Source: Bolinopsis microptera
Lineage: Eukaryota; Ctenophora; Tentaculata; Lobata; Bolinopsidae
DNA length: 64,000 nucleotides
Direction: 5' to 3'
Assembly (NCBI RefSeq): GCF_026151205.1
Contig: NC_087074.1
Location: 20,019,240-20,083,239, forward strand
Every line of letters begins with the position of its first letter. Positions within the stretch are counted from its first letter, which is position 1. Positions 1 to 9,929 of this stretch are shown in pieces. The notes under the pieces were generated by a model. It was given only the letters and a program-made list of their open reading frames with translations. It had not been told where the DNA came from and made no database searches. The position numbers and the translations under genes were made by a program.

Positions 1-1320
1 TCTAAAATAAAGGTTTGAATGGAAGGAGGAAAGACGGAGAAATAGGTGAGTATTGTAAATTATGATATTGGATTTGGAATAGGGTTAGGCGTTTACTTTT
101 AAGATTCTTTCAGCATTTTATTTTTAAGGCGCGCAGAGCCGTGCTAGGGAGTAGGGTTAAATTTAAATAGGTTGTGCAGCGTAAGGCTGTTGGCGAATTT
201 TTAAAGGGTTTTAAATATTGGTGCCAGGGAGCACGGTTATTCTTCAGGATTACGGATACATACTCTTCAAAAAATTGGCCTTATATCATTAATAGTCATT
301 AAAAAAATTATCTCAAAACAGTTAAACCTACATTGATAAAACTGTCGGACGAAAACGGACAAATCAGCAAATCAGCACTCCGGCAGCAGTAGCAGAAAAA
401 ATTAATGATCACTTCTCAATTATCCCTCCAAACTTTTTGGTGGGACCCAGGGGACACTTCGCAGCCCTTCTCCAAACAGTATGAACTACATTAATATACA
501 CACGATATCTAATCTTGTGTGAGTTTTTGACTTTTAATAGATAATTCTTACTATACCTTTGTGTCACTGTTTAGGCCCGCTCTCTCTTTTTCAACCTTTC
601 TTGATTGATCACCCGGCGCGACCCGAGACAAAGAATGGACTGAGGCAGGCAGAAGCGGGAAACACCAGGCGCGACCCGAGACAAAGAATGGACTGAGGCA
701 GGCAGAAGCGGGAAACACCAGGCGGCTAAGGATACAAGAAAGTCGAATGAGAGGTTATCGGTTGCAGGATCCAGCAAGGATAGGAGTGCAAGTAGGGCAA
801 ACAGGGTTTCCTCTGGTCACGTTAATGTGATCAGAGGAACAGGCGGGAACTTGGTAATATATTTTTAAGTAAACATTGGCTGGTACATCGGGCGGGTCCC
901 CAATAAAAAAGTTTTGACGAATCTGATGTACTTAATATTTCAACTATTCCAGAACTCAAAAACATTAACGAAAGAATCAGATAAACGGAAAGTAAAGTTG
1001 ACTTGAATTTTGAAGATGTAAAAACGGCCTTAGGGAATTTTTTAATTATTGACTATGTAACCCTATTTCTCGTTGCATTTTTACTCATATGTTTATTGAA
1101 TATTGGTTGTATCCATAAAATTATGGAAGTGATGCCTTAGAGATGAGCGTGATCTCGACTCCGATAATGTATGCTAATTTTTACAGATATTGATTTTCCT
1201 TGAGAACAATGCATGAATGTATTATGTATTTTTATAATATCTATTATTAGAATAATTTTATTATTACAAATTGTTTGGACCTCTCAGAACAATATAGAGG
1301 ATAATTTGCTCTAAAACAGA
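1..1320. other. Gene-free 5' stretch
   Basis: I see no convincing coding frame here. The sequence is AT-rich with a short GC-richer patch around 600-730 holding a two-copy tandem duplication. Short reading frames overlapping that patch are by-products of the repeat. Confidence 0.5.
615..720. repeat. Two-copy 53-bp tandem duplication
   Basis: The 53 bases starting at 615 (beginning ggcgcgacccgagacaaag) are repeated head to tail from 668 with no visible change, which suggests a recent slippage or unequal-exchange event. Confidence 0.9.
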
Positions 1321-1327
1321 GCCACAG

Positions 1328-1335
1328 TGACGTCA
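1328..1335 (+). promoter_or_regulatory. CRE-like palindrome upstream of the 1544 gene
   Basis: A perfect TGACGTCA octamer lies about 210 bp before the start codon at 1544. This is the consensus CREB/ATF binding site. A single octamer can occur by chance, so a regulatory role is only an inference from its position. Confidence 0.3.
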
Positions 1336-1543
1336 TGATATATAACGGCCGCTACAAGGTTATGAGAATGATTATTAGTAGTAAACTAGTAATTATTGCT
1401 TAATCACTCTCCGTTATTTTAAAATAGGTAGTTCTGAAGTTCGCTAGCATTTGGTCAGCTCTGTCATCTTCTGTTATCTTTTATTAACAAATAGTTTTAT
1501 ATTATTTTATATTTTAATCGATCATCTTCAAATAGCAAAAGAT

Positions 1544-2257
1544 ATGAGCACTGTCATAAAGCCGATAAAGATTAGACAAATCAGTATGAAAACGTCAAAG
1601 AAGAACACTGAATATTTGTAAGTATTCACAAGTTTTAAAAAATATGTTAATGTATGTCTTGTTGATTTTACGGTAACAGATTGAGACCATTAATAGAGAT
1701 CTAAAAGAGGTTTTATTAAATAAGATTTACCTTATCACAGGATCATCAAAACCGATAAGGATACATACATGTGCTTTCAAGGGAGAGTTATAGAAAGAAT
1801 CAAAAATCTCGTAAGGTAATCTATTAATAAATAATCTCATTGTATGTGTTATATTCTTATAAAGAATTGATATATTTGATTGCGTACGTTATTAGAATAT
1901 ATATTATATATATATAGATATATCTATATTTACTGTCTCTTTTACAGATCAAGGAAACTGAACTGAACACCATTCAGTCAATGACGGTAAAATCTAACCA
2001 AAGCTATCCGTCGATTGTTGTGGTAAGTTTGATTGATGTTGTATTGTATTATTTACTCTTATTCGCTCTAATTCATCTTAATTGAATGGAATTTCTTCAA
2101 GGTTGTTTATAAACAATTGCATTCGTATTGGTCTGATATATGAATTATAAGTTGTACTCTCTAACAGGGCCTGAAGACTGTTAGCGATATGCTATGGACG
2201 CACGGTGGCGAGGAGCCAGCTGCAGACACGGGGATTCTATTCTCCAATATAGTTTAA
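1544..2257 (+). CDS. Four-exon gene of unknown function, isoform A
   Basis: Exons 1544-1617, 1741-1810, 1948-2022 and 2168-2257 join in frame (phases 2, 0, 0) to a protein of about 102 residues ending in TAA. Donors are GTAAGT, GTAAGG and GTAAGT; acceptors are CACAG, TACAG and AACAG after pyrimidine-rich tracts. The start is the first ATG in frame, 16 nt after ATAGCAAAA. The product is basic at the N terminus (MSTVIKPIKIRQISMKTSKK) and acidic at the C terminus; exon 3 has a YPSIVV motif and exon 4 a SDMLW motif. No signal peptide, membrane segment or known domain is visible and I do not recognise the family. The last two exons exist in a second diverged copy downstream. The model rests on splice signals, preserved frame and the conserved duplicate; no expression evidence is available. 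Confidence 0.65.
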
Positions 2258-2364
2258 TATTCAATATTTGACGCAGGTGCCTTCTATGACATGCATCAAG
2301 TTTAATATTGAAATCTAACCAAATAATATTATAGATATATCTATATTAACTGTCTCTTTTACAG

Positions 2365-2676
2365 ATCAAGGAAGAGGATCTAGGCTCTATAGAATCCTTA
2401 ACCCTCAAACAAAACGAGGGATATCCCTCGATTATTGTGGTAAGTTTGATTGATGGCATATTGTATTATTTACTCTTATTTGCTCTCGATCATCTTAATT
2501 GAATGAAATTTCTTCAAGGTTGTTTATAAACAATTGCATTCGTATTGGTCTGATATTATATGAATTATAAGTTTACTCTCTAACAGGGGCTCCAAACCAT
2601 ATCAGACATGCTATGGGCCGACGGGGAAGAACCCGTGCCCGATTCTCGGCAACCGGTTATACTATTCTCGCTGTAA
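2365..2676 (+). CDS. Duplicated terminal exon pair (alternative 3' cassette)
   Basis: Exons 2365-2439 and 2587-2676 duplicate exons 3 and 4 of the preceding gene. Lengths are identical (75 and 90 nt), phases are the same, the donor GTAAGTTTGATTGATG is the same, and the closing TAA is separate. The encoded peptide keeps YPSII and the SDMLW core but differs elsewhere, mostly by conservative or acidic changes (IKEEDLGSIESL against IKETELNTIQSM). The intron between the pair is also conserved. Either pair can follow exon 2 in frame, so the locus could make two proteins differing in the C-terminal half. Selection to keep both is suggested by intact frames despite many substitutions, but splicing choice is inferred. 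Confidence 0.6.
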
Positions 2677-2764
2677 TCCACTCGATAATATATATAACAA
2701 AGGGCAGACAAGTCAAGGATAGATATCAGTATTAGATTAATCCTGATCGAGCTTAGAAGAAAGG

Positions 2765-3216
2765 GATGTAACCGGATACTAATTATCTTATCAGAAGCTG
2801 GGGAAATGCTTGGAATTCCACTTTCAAAACTTATTCTCGAGGTATAAAGTTCCTCCCAAAATGTCTATACCAAAGAAATATCAAGCAAAGTTTCAAGAGA
2901 TGATATTACAGCTAATTTCAAGACCGATAACTATCTTGAAAATCCAGCCAACATGTACGCTAGCTATATGGAAATTGGAAAACTACCGGGGACTACTCAC
3001 TACATACAGCTGAAGCATCGTTCAAACCGAATATGGAGAGCCAATCCAGGAATATTATATCAACTAAAAGCGATTTGGAAAGAAAGATGTACTTTGTGTC
3101 GATATCAAAAAATAGATTTTAAAAACAACAGTAGGATCATTAGTGTGGAACATGGAGCTTTTTCAAGTTTTTCAATTAACTCAATAAATTTAGTAAAAAG
3201 CTGTAATCGATTTTGA
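2765..3216 (+). pseudogene. Possible coding remnant, unrecognised
   Basis: One frame reads through about 128 codons (2832-3216) with protein-like composition, including KLPGTTHYIQLKHRSNRIW and a CTLC pair. The same frame continues upstream to about 2770 across a single TAA at 2829. It may be an old exon or a transposon-derived fragment. I recognise no domain. Confidence 0.25.
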
Positions 3217-3474
3217 CATGTATAGGATAATAGAAAGAAACGGCTACAGATTCTCATTTAAAATATTTAATCTAATTAATTATAACTTTTTGTCTATGCT
3301 ATTTATAATTCATGATTCTAAAATATATATTGTATTATAACAAATGAGGATACAAATTTCAGCAATACCAAATAACCCTAACAGTTAACACTTTATGAAC
3401 CAGAGCAGATATATATTGATTACTTATAATATATTGATTACTTATGTATGGATTTTAATTCTAAATCTTTATAG

Positions 3475-3777
3475 GGGTTTTATACACACAATGAACGTTT
3501 TACTTCGATGATCGAACCTGACAACGTAATAAAGGACATATCTGAACCATTAAAAAGGGCTTACCTCATCGTTAAAAGCTTTTACAGGTTCTGGAAGGGA
3601 CCCCATCTCTCTTGTCATTCCTTGTCAGCTACAAAATACATGCTATCAAAGAGGATATGTGTTAAGTCTCAGATCAAAACAAATTTTAAGATTTATTTAT
3701 TAATGAAAAAAGAATTTTATGAACTGGATGTAGATCATGCACAATTGACATTTCAGTATATATACGTATATCTATAG
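3475..3777 (+). CDS. Weak exon candidate
   Basis: An open frame follows an acceptor-like ATAG at 3474. It starts GFYTHNERFTSM and carries EPDNVIKDISEPLKRAY. It runs to the edge of the poly-G tract. There is no recognised domain and no clear donor, so this could be chance in AT-rich DNA. Confidence 0.2.
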   Translation, partial: GFYTHNERFTSMIEPDNVIKDISEPLKRAYLIVKSFYRFWKGPHLSCHSLSATKYMLSKRICVKSQIKTNFKIYLLMKKEFYELDVDHAQLTFQYIYVYL

Positions 3778-4696
3778 GGGGGGGGGGGGGGGGGGGGGGG
3801 GGGTACCACAGTCCATTTTGTCCATTTTGTCTTTGTCTTTTTTTACATATTTTTGTGAAGGACAGTGTTTTGGGGACAAAATGGACAATACTAGGGACAA
3901 AAGGGACAAAAATTTTGGACAAATGAGACAAAAAATTAAACAAGCTCAAATGTAGAGAATGTATATATTCTACTCGACATCAACAATTTAGATTTTCATG
4001 TCAGTGTTTTGCTGTACTTAGAATCAACTGAAACCACTGAAGGGACTGAAATAAGCAGAATTCATCAACGGCATCACATAAATAAATGTGTACACGGTTC
4101 AGTCAATAATCAATATTTCATTAATTCCATTAATCAAGTGGTGATATCAAAAAAGTCATCATCTTTTAATATCATAACGCTCATAGCGGCCAGAAGCAGA
4201 TACCCAGACCCACACAATTACTTTTCCATTAACAATATGCCGACAATATCGAGCTAATGGGTGTTCGCTCAAACGTCAAATGTGAATCAGTGAGCAGGCA
4301 TATCGGACTAGACCAAGTTGTCTTGAACAGTGAGTACACTAAGGCTGATATATAATAACCAAGATTGACTTTACTGTTCTGTCTGAATTTACCCAACTTA
4401 TTAGCTTGTTGGAACTGTGCCTGAACTTATTTTTTGCATTTCAACGGATAATTGACCTTATTTTCTTTACTGTCCATTTTGTCCCTGTCTTTTTGTCCAT
4501 TTTGTCCTTTTTGTCCCCGTCTTTTTTGTCTTTTTTGTCTTTTTTGTCTTTTTTGTCTTTTTTGTCTTTTTTGTCCCTATTATCTTTTTTTGTCCCTTTT
4601 TTCCCCTCTTGTCCCTTTTGTCCCTTTTGTCTTTGTCTTTTTTCAGTTTTTTTGTGCAGGGATAAAATTGACAGTGGTACCCCCCCCCCCCCCCCC
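3777..4696. repeat. Fold-back repeat capped by poly-G and poly-C
   Basis: The left end is a 27-base G run (3777-3803) followed by TACCAC and a stretch rich in GTCCATTTTGTC. The right end (about 4460-4696) is the rough reverse complement, with TTTGTC/TTTTTGTC repeats, then GACAGTGGTAC and a 17-base C run. The arms are imperfect inverted repeats about 150-230 bp long around a unique centre. Reading frames through the arms only translate the short repeat. Confidence 0.6.
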
Positions 4697-4709
4697 GCCC
4701 CCTCAAACC

Positions 4710-6634
4710 CAGCAATAGCAGCAAATCTGGGGAAACTTTGAAATACACCACTTTGAAGCATTTGACCACCCCTTAAAAATCACAAATTATGAATTCTAGT
4801 AATCTGAATATTTACATAGGTCCAAAAATGTCATAGCTTCATGATAGTGCAACGAAATAAATCCCAGAACATTTTGGTGCTGAGTTAGGTGGTTAAGTAG
4901 TCGAAATATGACTGATTTGTTAGTGGACATTTTTTTGTACTTCTAACACTCAAACCCTTACTACACTGAAGATATGAGTGTTACAGTTAAAATTGATGGT
5001 TATTATTGAACAGAAACGGTTCATTGACACATAGTTGAAGAAAGAAATTAAAAAGGTTAATAAATGTGGTCTGTGGAGTGGTTTATATGTGTTTATGTTA
5101 CAGTGTATGCGTGCGCGCGCGCGCGCGTACTTAACCATCTGTAGGCCAACATATTTAGTTTATGCTTAATTTCTTTATATATTATGTCACCACTAGAGTG
5201 CCCAATACTTTTAGTGAAGGTGTAATGTAAAACAGTTAACCACCAACTGTGGTATATCAAAAAACCCCAAAAGTGTATGCGTGCGCGCGCGCGCGTACTT
5301 AACCACCTGGACTGGCACAGCATTGAGATATCACCATAATTCTAAAAGCAGAGTACACCATCCAGGTGCCCAAAACTTTTGGCTTAGGTCCCAATACCAT
5401 AAAACCTTAGATGTGGCCATAATGTGGTTAAAACATGTTGATTTTGGACCTTCGGTCAACAGAAGCCATCACAAATTAACCATTAATTAGCACAATCTGA
5501 CCTTTTGGTGCCTTATCTTGTTTTGATATTTGATTATGAGAGATAGCTGAAGGATAATAAGTGATTTTAAAGATAATGCAACAAAATGTGTGGCCGTATG
5601 GCGGTTAAAACGACCAAAAACATTGATTTTGGTCAATTTTAGACCTTTATTAACCATGAGGACGCAACATAGGACTCAGCAATGTTTCTGGTCATATAAA
5701 TGAGCAGGTAGTTATATCTAGATAATGTAGCATGGCCAGCTATAGCTTTACAAAGCTAATATGTGCTCTAAAAATGGTTAATTAGTGCAAATATAGGGTA
5801 TTTTCGAGACATTTTAACCACCTTAGCTGCACATTGATCGGAATGCATGAACTTGGGGTCAATTATGCATTTGCAAACAAATATACACTCATTTGGATAG
5901 CAAACCATTATCTGAAGTTCATATTGTGGTTAATTTTCACTTTAATAGATGCCTTGTTCAACAGCATAGCAAGTAATATAGCCCTTTTAACCACTTTTAT
6001 GACAACATTTCTTGATAACTTTTATCAAGACCCTTCGAATGTCCTTTGTTGACCATAAATTGTTGACTAAAATCATTAATAATGTTTTGATTGGTGGTTA
6101 ACAACAAATTTTGACATTTTAACCATCTTTTTAGCACTTTTCACGAATATTAACCACCTCAAATCAACCATACTATTAAATTGCACATTTGTGATAAAAA
6201 ATTATCATCCATGCACAAATGACCAACCACCACTATACATCTATAATCAGAGCAATATTTATAGCTCACCGTTCATCTTCAATTTAACCACCATTAGGAC
6301 CACAAAATGCCTCCCATGAGGTTTGAAAACTTTTGTGATAGTTGCACCATGATATGATCTCAATATAATGACTACTCAGTTCATAATATCATGTCTCAAA
6401 ATGGTGGTTAACCCTAAAACTGGTATTTTAACCACCATAGTGGCCACATAGATGACCCATTAACCACAATTATTCAACATAACCGTACTGCAGTGTTTTG
6501 TGCACCAGAAAAACATCACTCCAACATTGAGATTAACCACAATGAGCTGCAACATAATGTTGAAGTCAACATACTCAAATTGTGTGAAAAAAGTCAATGT
6601 CCACCAAGTTTCCCCAGATTTGCTGCTATTGCTG
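4710..6634. mobile_element. Non-autonomous DNA transposon with 29-bp TIRs
   Basis: Positions 4710-4738 and 6606-6634 are perfect inverted complements (left end begins cagcaatagcagcaaatc). The interior has no transposase frame. It holds about 20 copies of TAACCA or its complement on both strands, often as TTAACCACC, spaced 20-150 bp apart, plus two (GC)n blocks near 5108 and 5280 inside a shared stretch ending GTACTTAACCA. The host-side flanks share AACC, which may be a short target duplication. The superfamily is undecided. Confidence 0.65.
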
Positions 6635-6839
6635 AACCACATTTCTTGGATTTTCCAGGCCAAACTTGATATTTCTTTTGAGACTTGGTTGATATATCAA
6701 ATGATATTGGTAGGATGATGATTAATCACTCTACACTTGACTGTCACGTGACTTCTTCAACCCGTTCTCTAGCTGGTCCTGAACGACTATTCGAAACCCT
6801 AATCATCTAATCTGATCCCAACCCTAACCCAATCCTTAA

Positions 6840-6960
6840 CAAAAAGTATACAAAGAACTTTCACTTCAAAGATCCATGGATTACAGCATCCCTATTATTG
6901 GGATCGTCTGAAAACCCTGTCCCTCATGTCACATCAGAGGCGCAGAGCACGTTACATTGT
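6840..6960 (+). mobile_element. Possible LINE ORF2 scrap
   Basis: The frame around 6842-6890 reads NFHFKDPWITASL, which resembles the linker (PWIT motif) between endonuclease and reverse transcriptase in Jockey-superfamily LINEs. It lies just before the LINE B reverse transcriptase fragment but is too short to assign. Confidence 0.25.
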
Positions 6961-6984
6961 CATGCACATGTGGAAAATCCTACA

Positions 6985-7715
6985 TGGTTTCACATCCTTT
7001 GGTACCAACCCTTTGTAAAAAAGCTAGAGTAACTCCCATCCATAAGGCAGGAATGAAAGATGATCCTAATAATTACAGGCCAATATCCATCCTTCCACTT
7101 GTAGGAAAACTTATAGAATACTTTGTCGGCAAGCAACTCACTGATTACATGGAAGAGAACAAACTTTTCATCCGGCATCAATATGGCTTTCGGAAAAATC
7201 ACTCCACAACTTATTTGATGTACGATCTGATGGACGAAATATATATGAGTAAATCTAAGTCTTATAAACCAGGAATCATCTTTCTTGATCTTAAGAAGGC
7301 CTTTGACACAGTGAATCATGAAATATTGCTTCAAAAATTGGCATATTATGGAATTGGTGGCATTGCTTTAACCTGGTTTAAGAACTTCTTATCTTGTAGA
7401 TATCAATGCACTAGGATCAATGGCAAACTAAGTTCATTTTTAGAAGTTCTGAGTGGTGTACCACAAGGAAGCATCATTGGGCCTATATTATTTAGTATCT
7501 TCATAAATGACATCATTTATGCCTGTAACCTATCTAAGCCCTTTCTATTTGCAGATGATGGTGCACTATTCTTTGATCAAACCTGCAGAAGCACATTTAT
7601 AAACATGAAAATAGAACTTATGACAATCTTTAAATGGCTCAGTGTAAATAAATTATCACTCAATGAAACGAAGACTGAATTCCTATTGTTTGATTCTGTT
7701 GATCAACATGATAAA
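6985..7715 (+). mobile_element. LINE B, part 1: reverse transcriptase
   Basis: The frame encodes reverse transcriptase motifs in order: NYRPISILPLVGK, QYGFRKNHST, FLDLKKAFDTVNHEILL, SGVPQGSIIGPILFSIFIND and FADD. It is closely similar to ORF2 of LINE D. The copy is 5'-truncated near 6990-7005. It is broken after about 7715 by the LINE C insertion and resumes at 9563 and again at 15274. Family: Jockey/CR1-type non-LTR element. Confidence 0.85.
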
Positions 7716-9556
7716 GTAAGTAAGTAAGTAAAGATTATGACATTACATCATCACAAGTGTCTAAAAAAATATCATTGCACTAAATAGAAAAATAATTCAA
7801 ATAGATATATTCTTCCATCAACATTAATAATTTATTAAATTTAATTTTATTAATTAATAAAATCTAATGCATTATATATAAATAATTAATTAAAACTTCC
7901 CAGTGGAATAAAGATTTATAAAACGTTTCTTTGCCACAAAAGGATGAAACCAAAGATATTCATTATGTGTCTCCTTATTGCTTAAATAACTGGGTCCTTC
8001 AATTTTCCCTAAAACTTCGTTCGAAACATTCCAAAAATAAAAATCATTTAAACTGTTTTTAGAAATCATTTCTTTCTTAAATCCTTCCAACCTAACTTTA
8101 AAACTTAAAACTGTCAAGCAGTTCTTGACATCTGAAGGGAGTTTGTTCCAGTAAGGAATGACTCGCTCCGGAAGAAAAGAAGACTGGAGATTCTTAACTT
8201 TAGTTACACTCTTACTACACCTATTGGTTGAAACTAGATTAAGACCAGATCTGCTCATTCTGAACAAACCCGATCCATATTCAGTCAAACCACTAGTTAC
8301 TTTAAAAGCTTCAACAAGGTCCCCACGTATTCGCCGCACTGCCAGCGTTGTCAAATTGAGGATATCCAGTCTACGGCTGTATGGAAGAGTACCCACCTCA
8401 TCAATAAGACGGGTAAACCTCCTCTGGACGCTCTCCAGCTCCAAAACAGTCCCCCAACTTCCATGAGCCGCAACTGGATTCCACAATTGGACACAATACT
8501 CAAGATGAGGTCTTATCAAAGCTTTATAAATAGCTATCATTACAACCTTTTCTCTAATAACTAAGTTCCTTACAATCCAGCAGATCATACGATTTGCTTT
8601 AGAAATACATGCTTTTATCTGTTCATTCCAAAGCAAGGAGCTATGGGTAATAACCCCCAAATCTTTTTCCTGTGCAGATACTTCTAGTTCTACTCCATTT
8701 ACAATATAATTCGAGTTAGGATTATTATTCAGATTAATATGGACTACTTTACACTTGGCAGGGTTGAAGTTTAAGTGCCAAATACTCTCCCAAATTTCGA
8801 GTTCTAAAATATCATCAGATACACTTTTATGGTTAGCTGCATTACAAACTAACTTGAGATCATCTGCAAATAATTTAATCTTATTTTTAACATTGTCAGG
8901 TAAATCGTTTATATAAAGAATAAATAACAAAGGACCTAATACTGACCCCTGGGGAACACCAGATAATACGTGTTTCACCTCAGACCATTGTCCTTCTACA
9001 CAAACCCTCATGGTTCTGTCTGTCAGAAAGTCTTTTATAACATCTAAAACTTTTCCCTTGACCCCAAACCCCTCCAATTTAGATAGAAGTCTAAAGTGGG
9101 GGACTGTATCGAAAGCCTTACTAAAATCAAAATACAAAAGATCAACAGGAGCACCTTCGTCTAAAATATCAAGAATATTATCAAATGTCTCTAAGAGATT
9201 AGATAGACAAGATTTACCCTTCACAAATCCATGCTGATGCTTTGAAATTCGTTCTTCTAAAAATGTTAATAAATGTGCCCTCACCAACTTTTCATACACT
9301 TTGCACAAAATACAAGTTAATGAGACAGGTCTATAATTTAAGGGATCAGATTTAACACCCTTTTTGAATAATGCTACAACAGATGCTGTCTTCCAAATGT
9401 CAGGCAGGACTCCTGTTTCTGAACACTTAACAAATAATTTAGTTACAGCTTCAACAAACGTTTCATCGTATGCTAAGGATTTCAACAACTTTGGATGAAC
9501 GCCATCCGGACCAGAACTCTTAAAAACATTAAGCTTTAAAAGCTGCTTCTTGATAT
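7716..9556 (-). mobile_element. LINE C, 5'-truncated CR1-like element
   Basis: This - strand LINE is inserted in LINE B. Its 3' end is a short tandem tail on the + strand (TAAG)n at 7716-7733. The 3' untranslated part is 7734-7889, and the 5' end is cut near 9556 just upstream of the first reverse-transcriptase motif. About 345 bp of LINE B expected between the flanks (by comparison with LINE D) is missing, so the insertion was accompanied or followed by a deletion. A second copy of the same family is at 23250-24235. Confidence 0.8.
7890..9553 (-). CDS. LINE C ORF2 C-terminal part (reverse transcriptase)
   Basis: The open frame on the - strand runs from about 9553 to the stop at 7890. The first motif KSSGPDGVHPKLLKSL lies upstream of any ATG, so a start at 9488 (a TTG) is not meaningful and the protein is simply truncated. 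It then has YRPVSLTCILCKVYEK, QHGFVKGKSCL, YFDFSKAFDTVPH, SGVPQGSVLGPLLFILYIND and FADD, followed by the thumb and C-terminal region with NRMICWIVRNL and ERVIPYWNKLP. These match CR1-type reverse transcriptases of the Jockey superfamily. The endonuclease is absent. The reverse transcriptase frame has no stop, which suggests a fairly young insertion. Confidence 0.85.
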
Positions 9557-9562
9557 CAGAGC

Positions 9563-9762
9563 AGCCTTAATGTTTATAGAGACATGAAATGGTTACCACT
9601 CCATCTTAGACGACAACTCCATCTGTCAAATTATATGTTTAGAATCATCCATGACAATTGTCCTACAAACTTTATGAACAAATTTAGTTACATATCAGGA
9701 GGTAGTAGGAGCGGCGAAAGCTGCAACCTATATGTTAATAGATCAACATCACATAAAAACTT
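9563..9762 (+). mobile_element. LINE B, part 2
   Basis: The frame reads NVYRDMKWLPLHLRRQLHL and FSYISGGSRSGESCNLYV, matching the C-terminal region of LINE D ORF2 (NVYRNMKWLPLHLRRQLHL). It stops at HKN where LINE A is inserted. The last five bases AACTT (9758-9762) are repeated at 15274-15278. Confidence 0.85.
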
Positions 9763-9929
9763 AATAATAATAATAATAATAACGCTTTATTTGTATACCG
9801 CTTAGGCCGTATAAGCGACCAAAGTCCAAAAAATGGAGTTGATACTGGCCAACAAAGCGGTGCAGATAAATTTACCTTAGTAGTCCCTTTTCTAATCAAA
9901 AATTCAAATTTATAAATTGTAGATTGATC

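Noticed and set aside
3686-3949. Polyproline - strand frame at the poly-G run
   Set aside because: The proline stretch is the homopolymer and the rest is the fold-back arm.
4406-4769. Open frames rich in Phe/Leu/Cys or Lys across 4406-4769
   Set aside because: They translate the TTTTTGTC low-complexity repeat in several frames and both strands.
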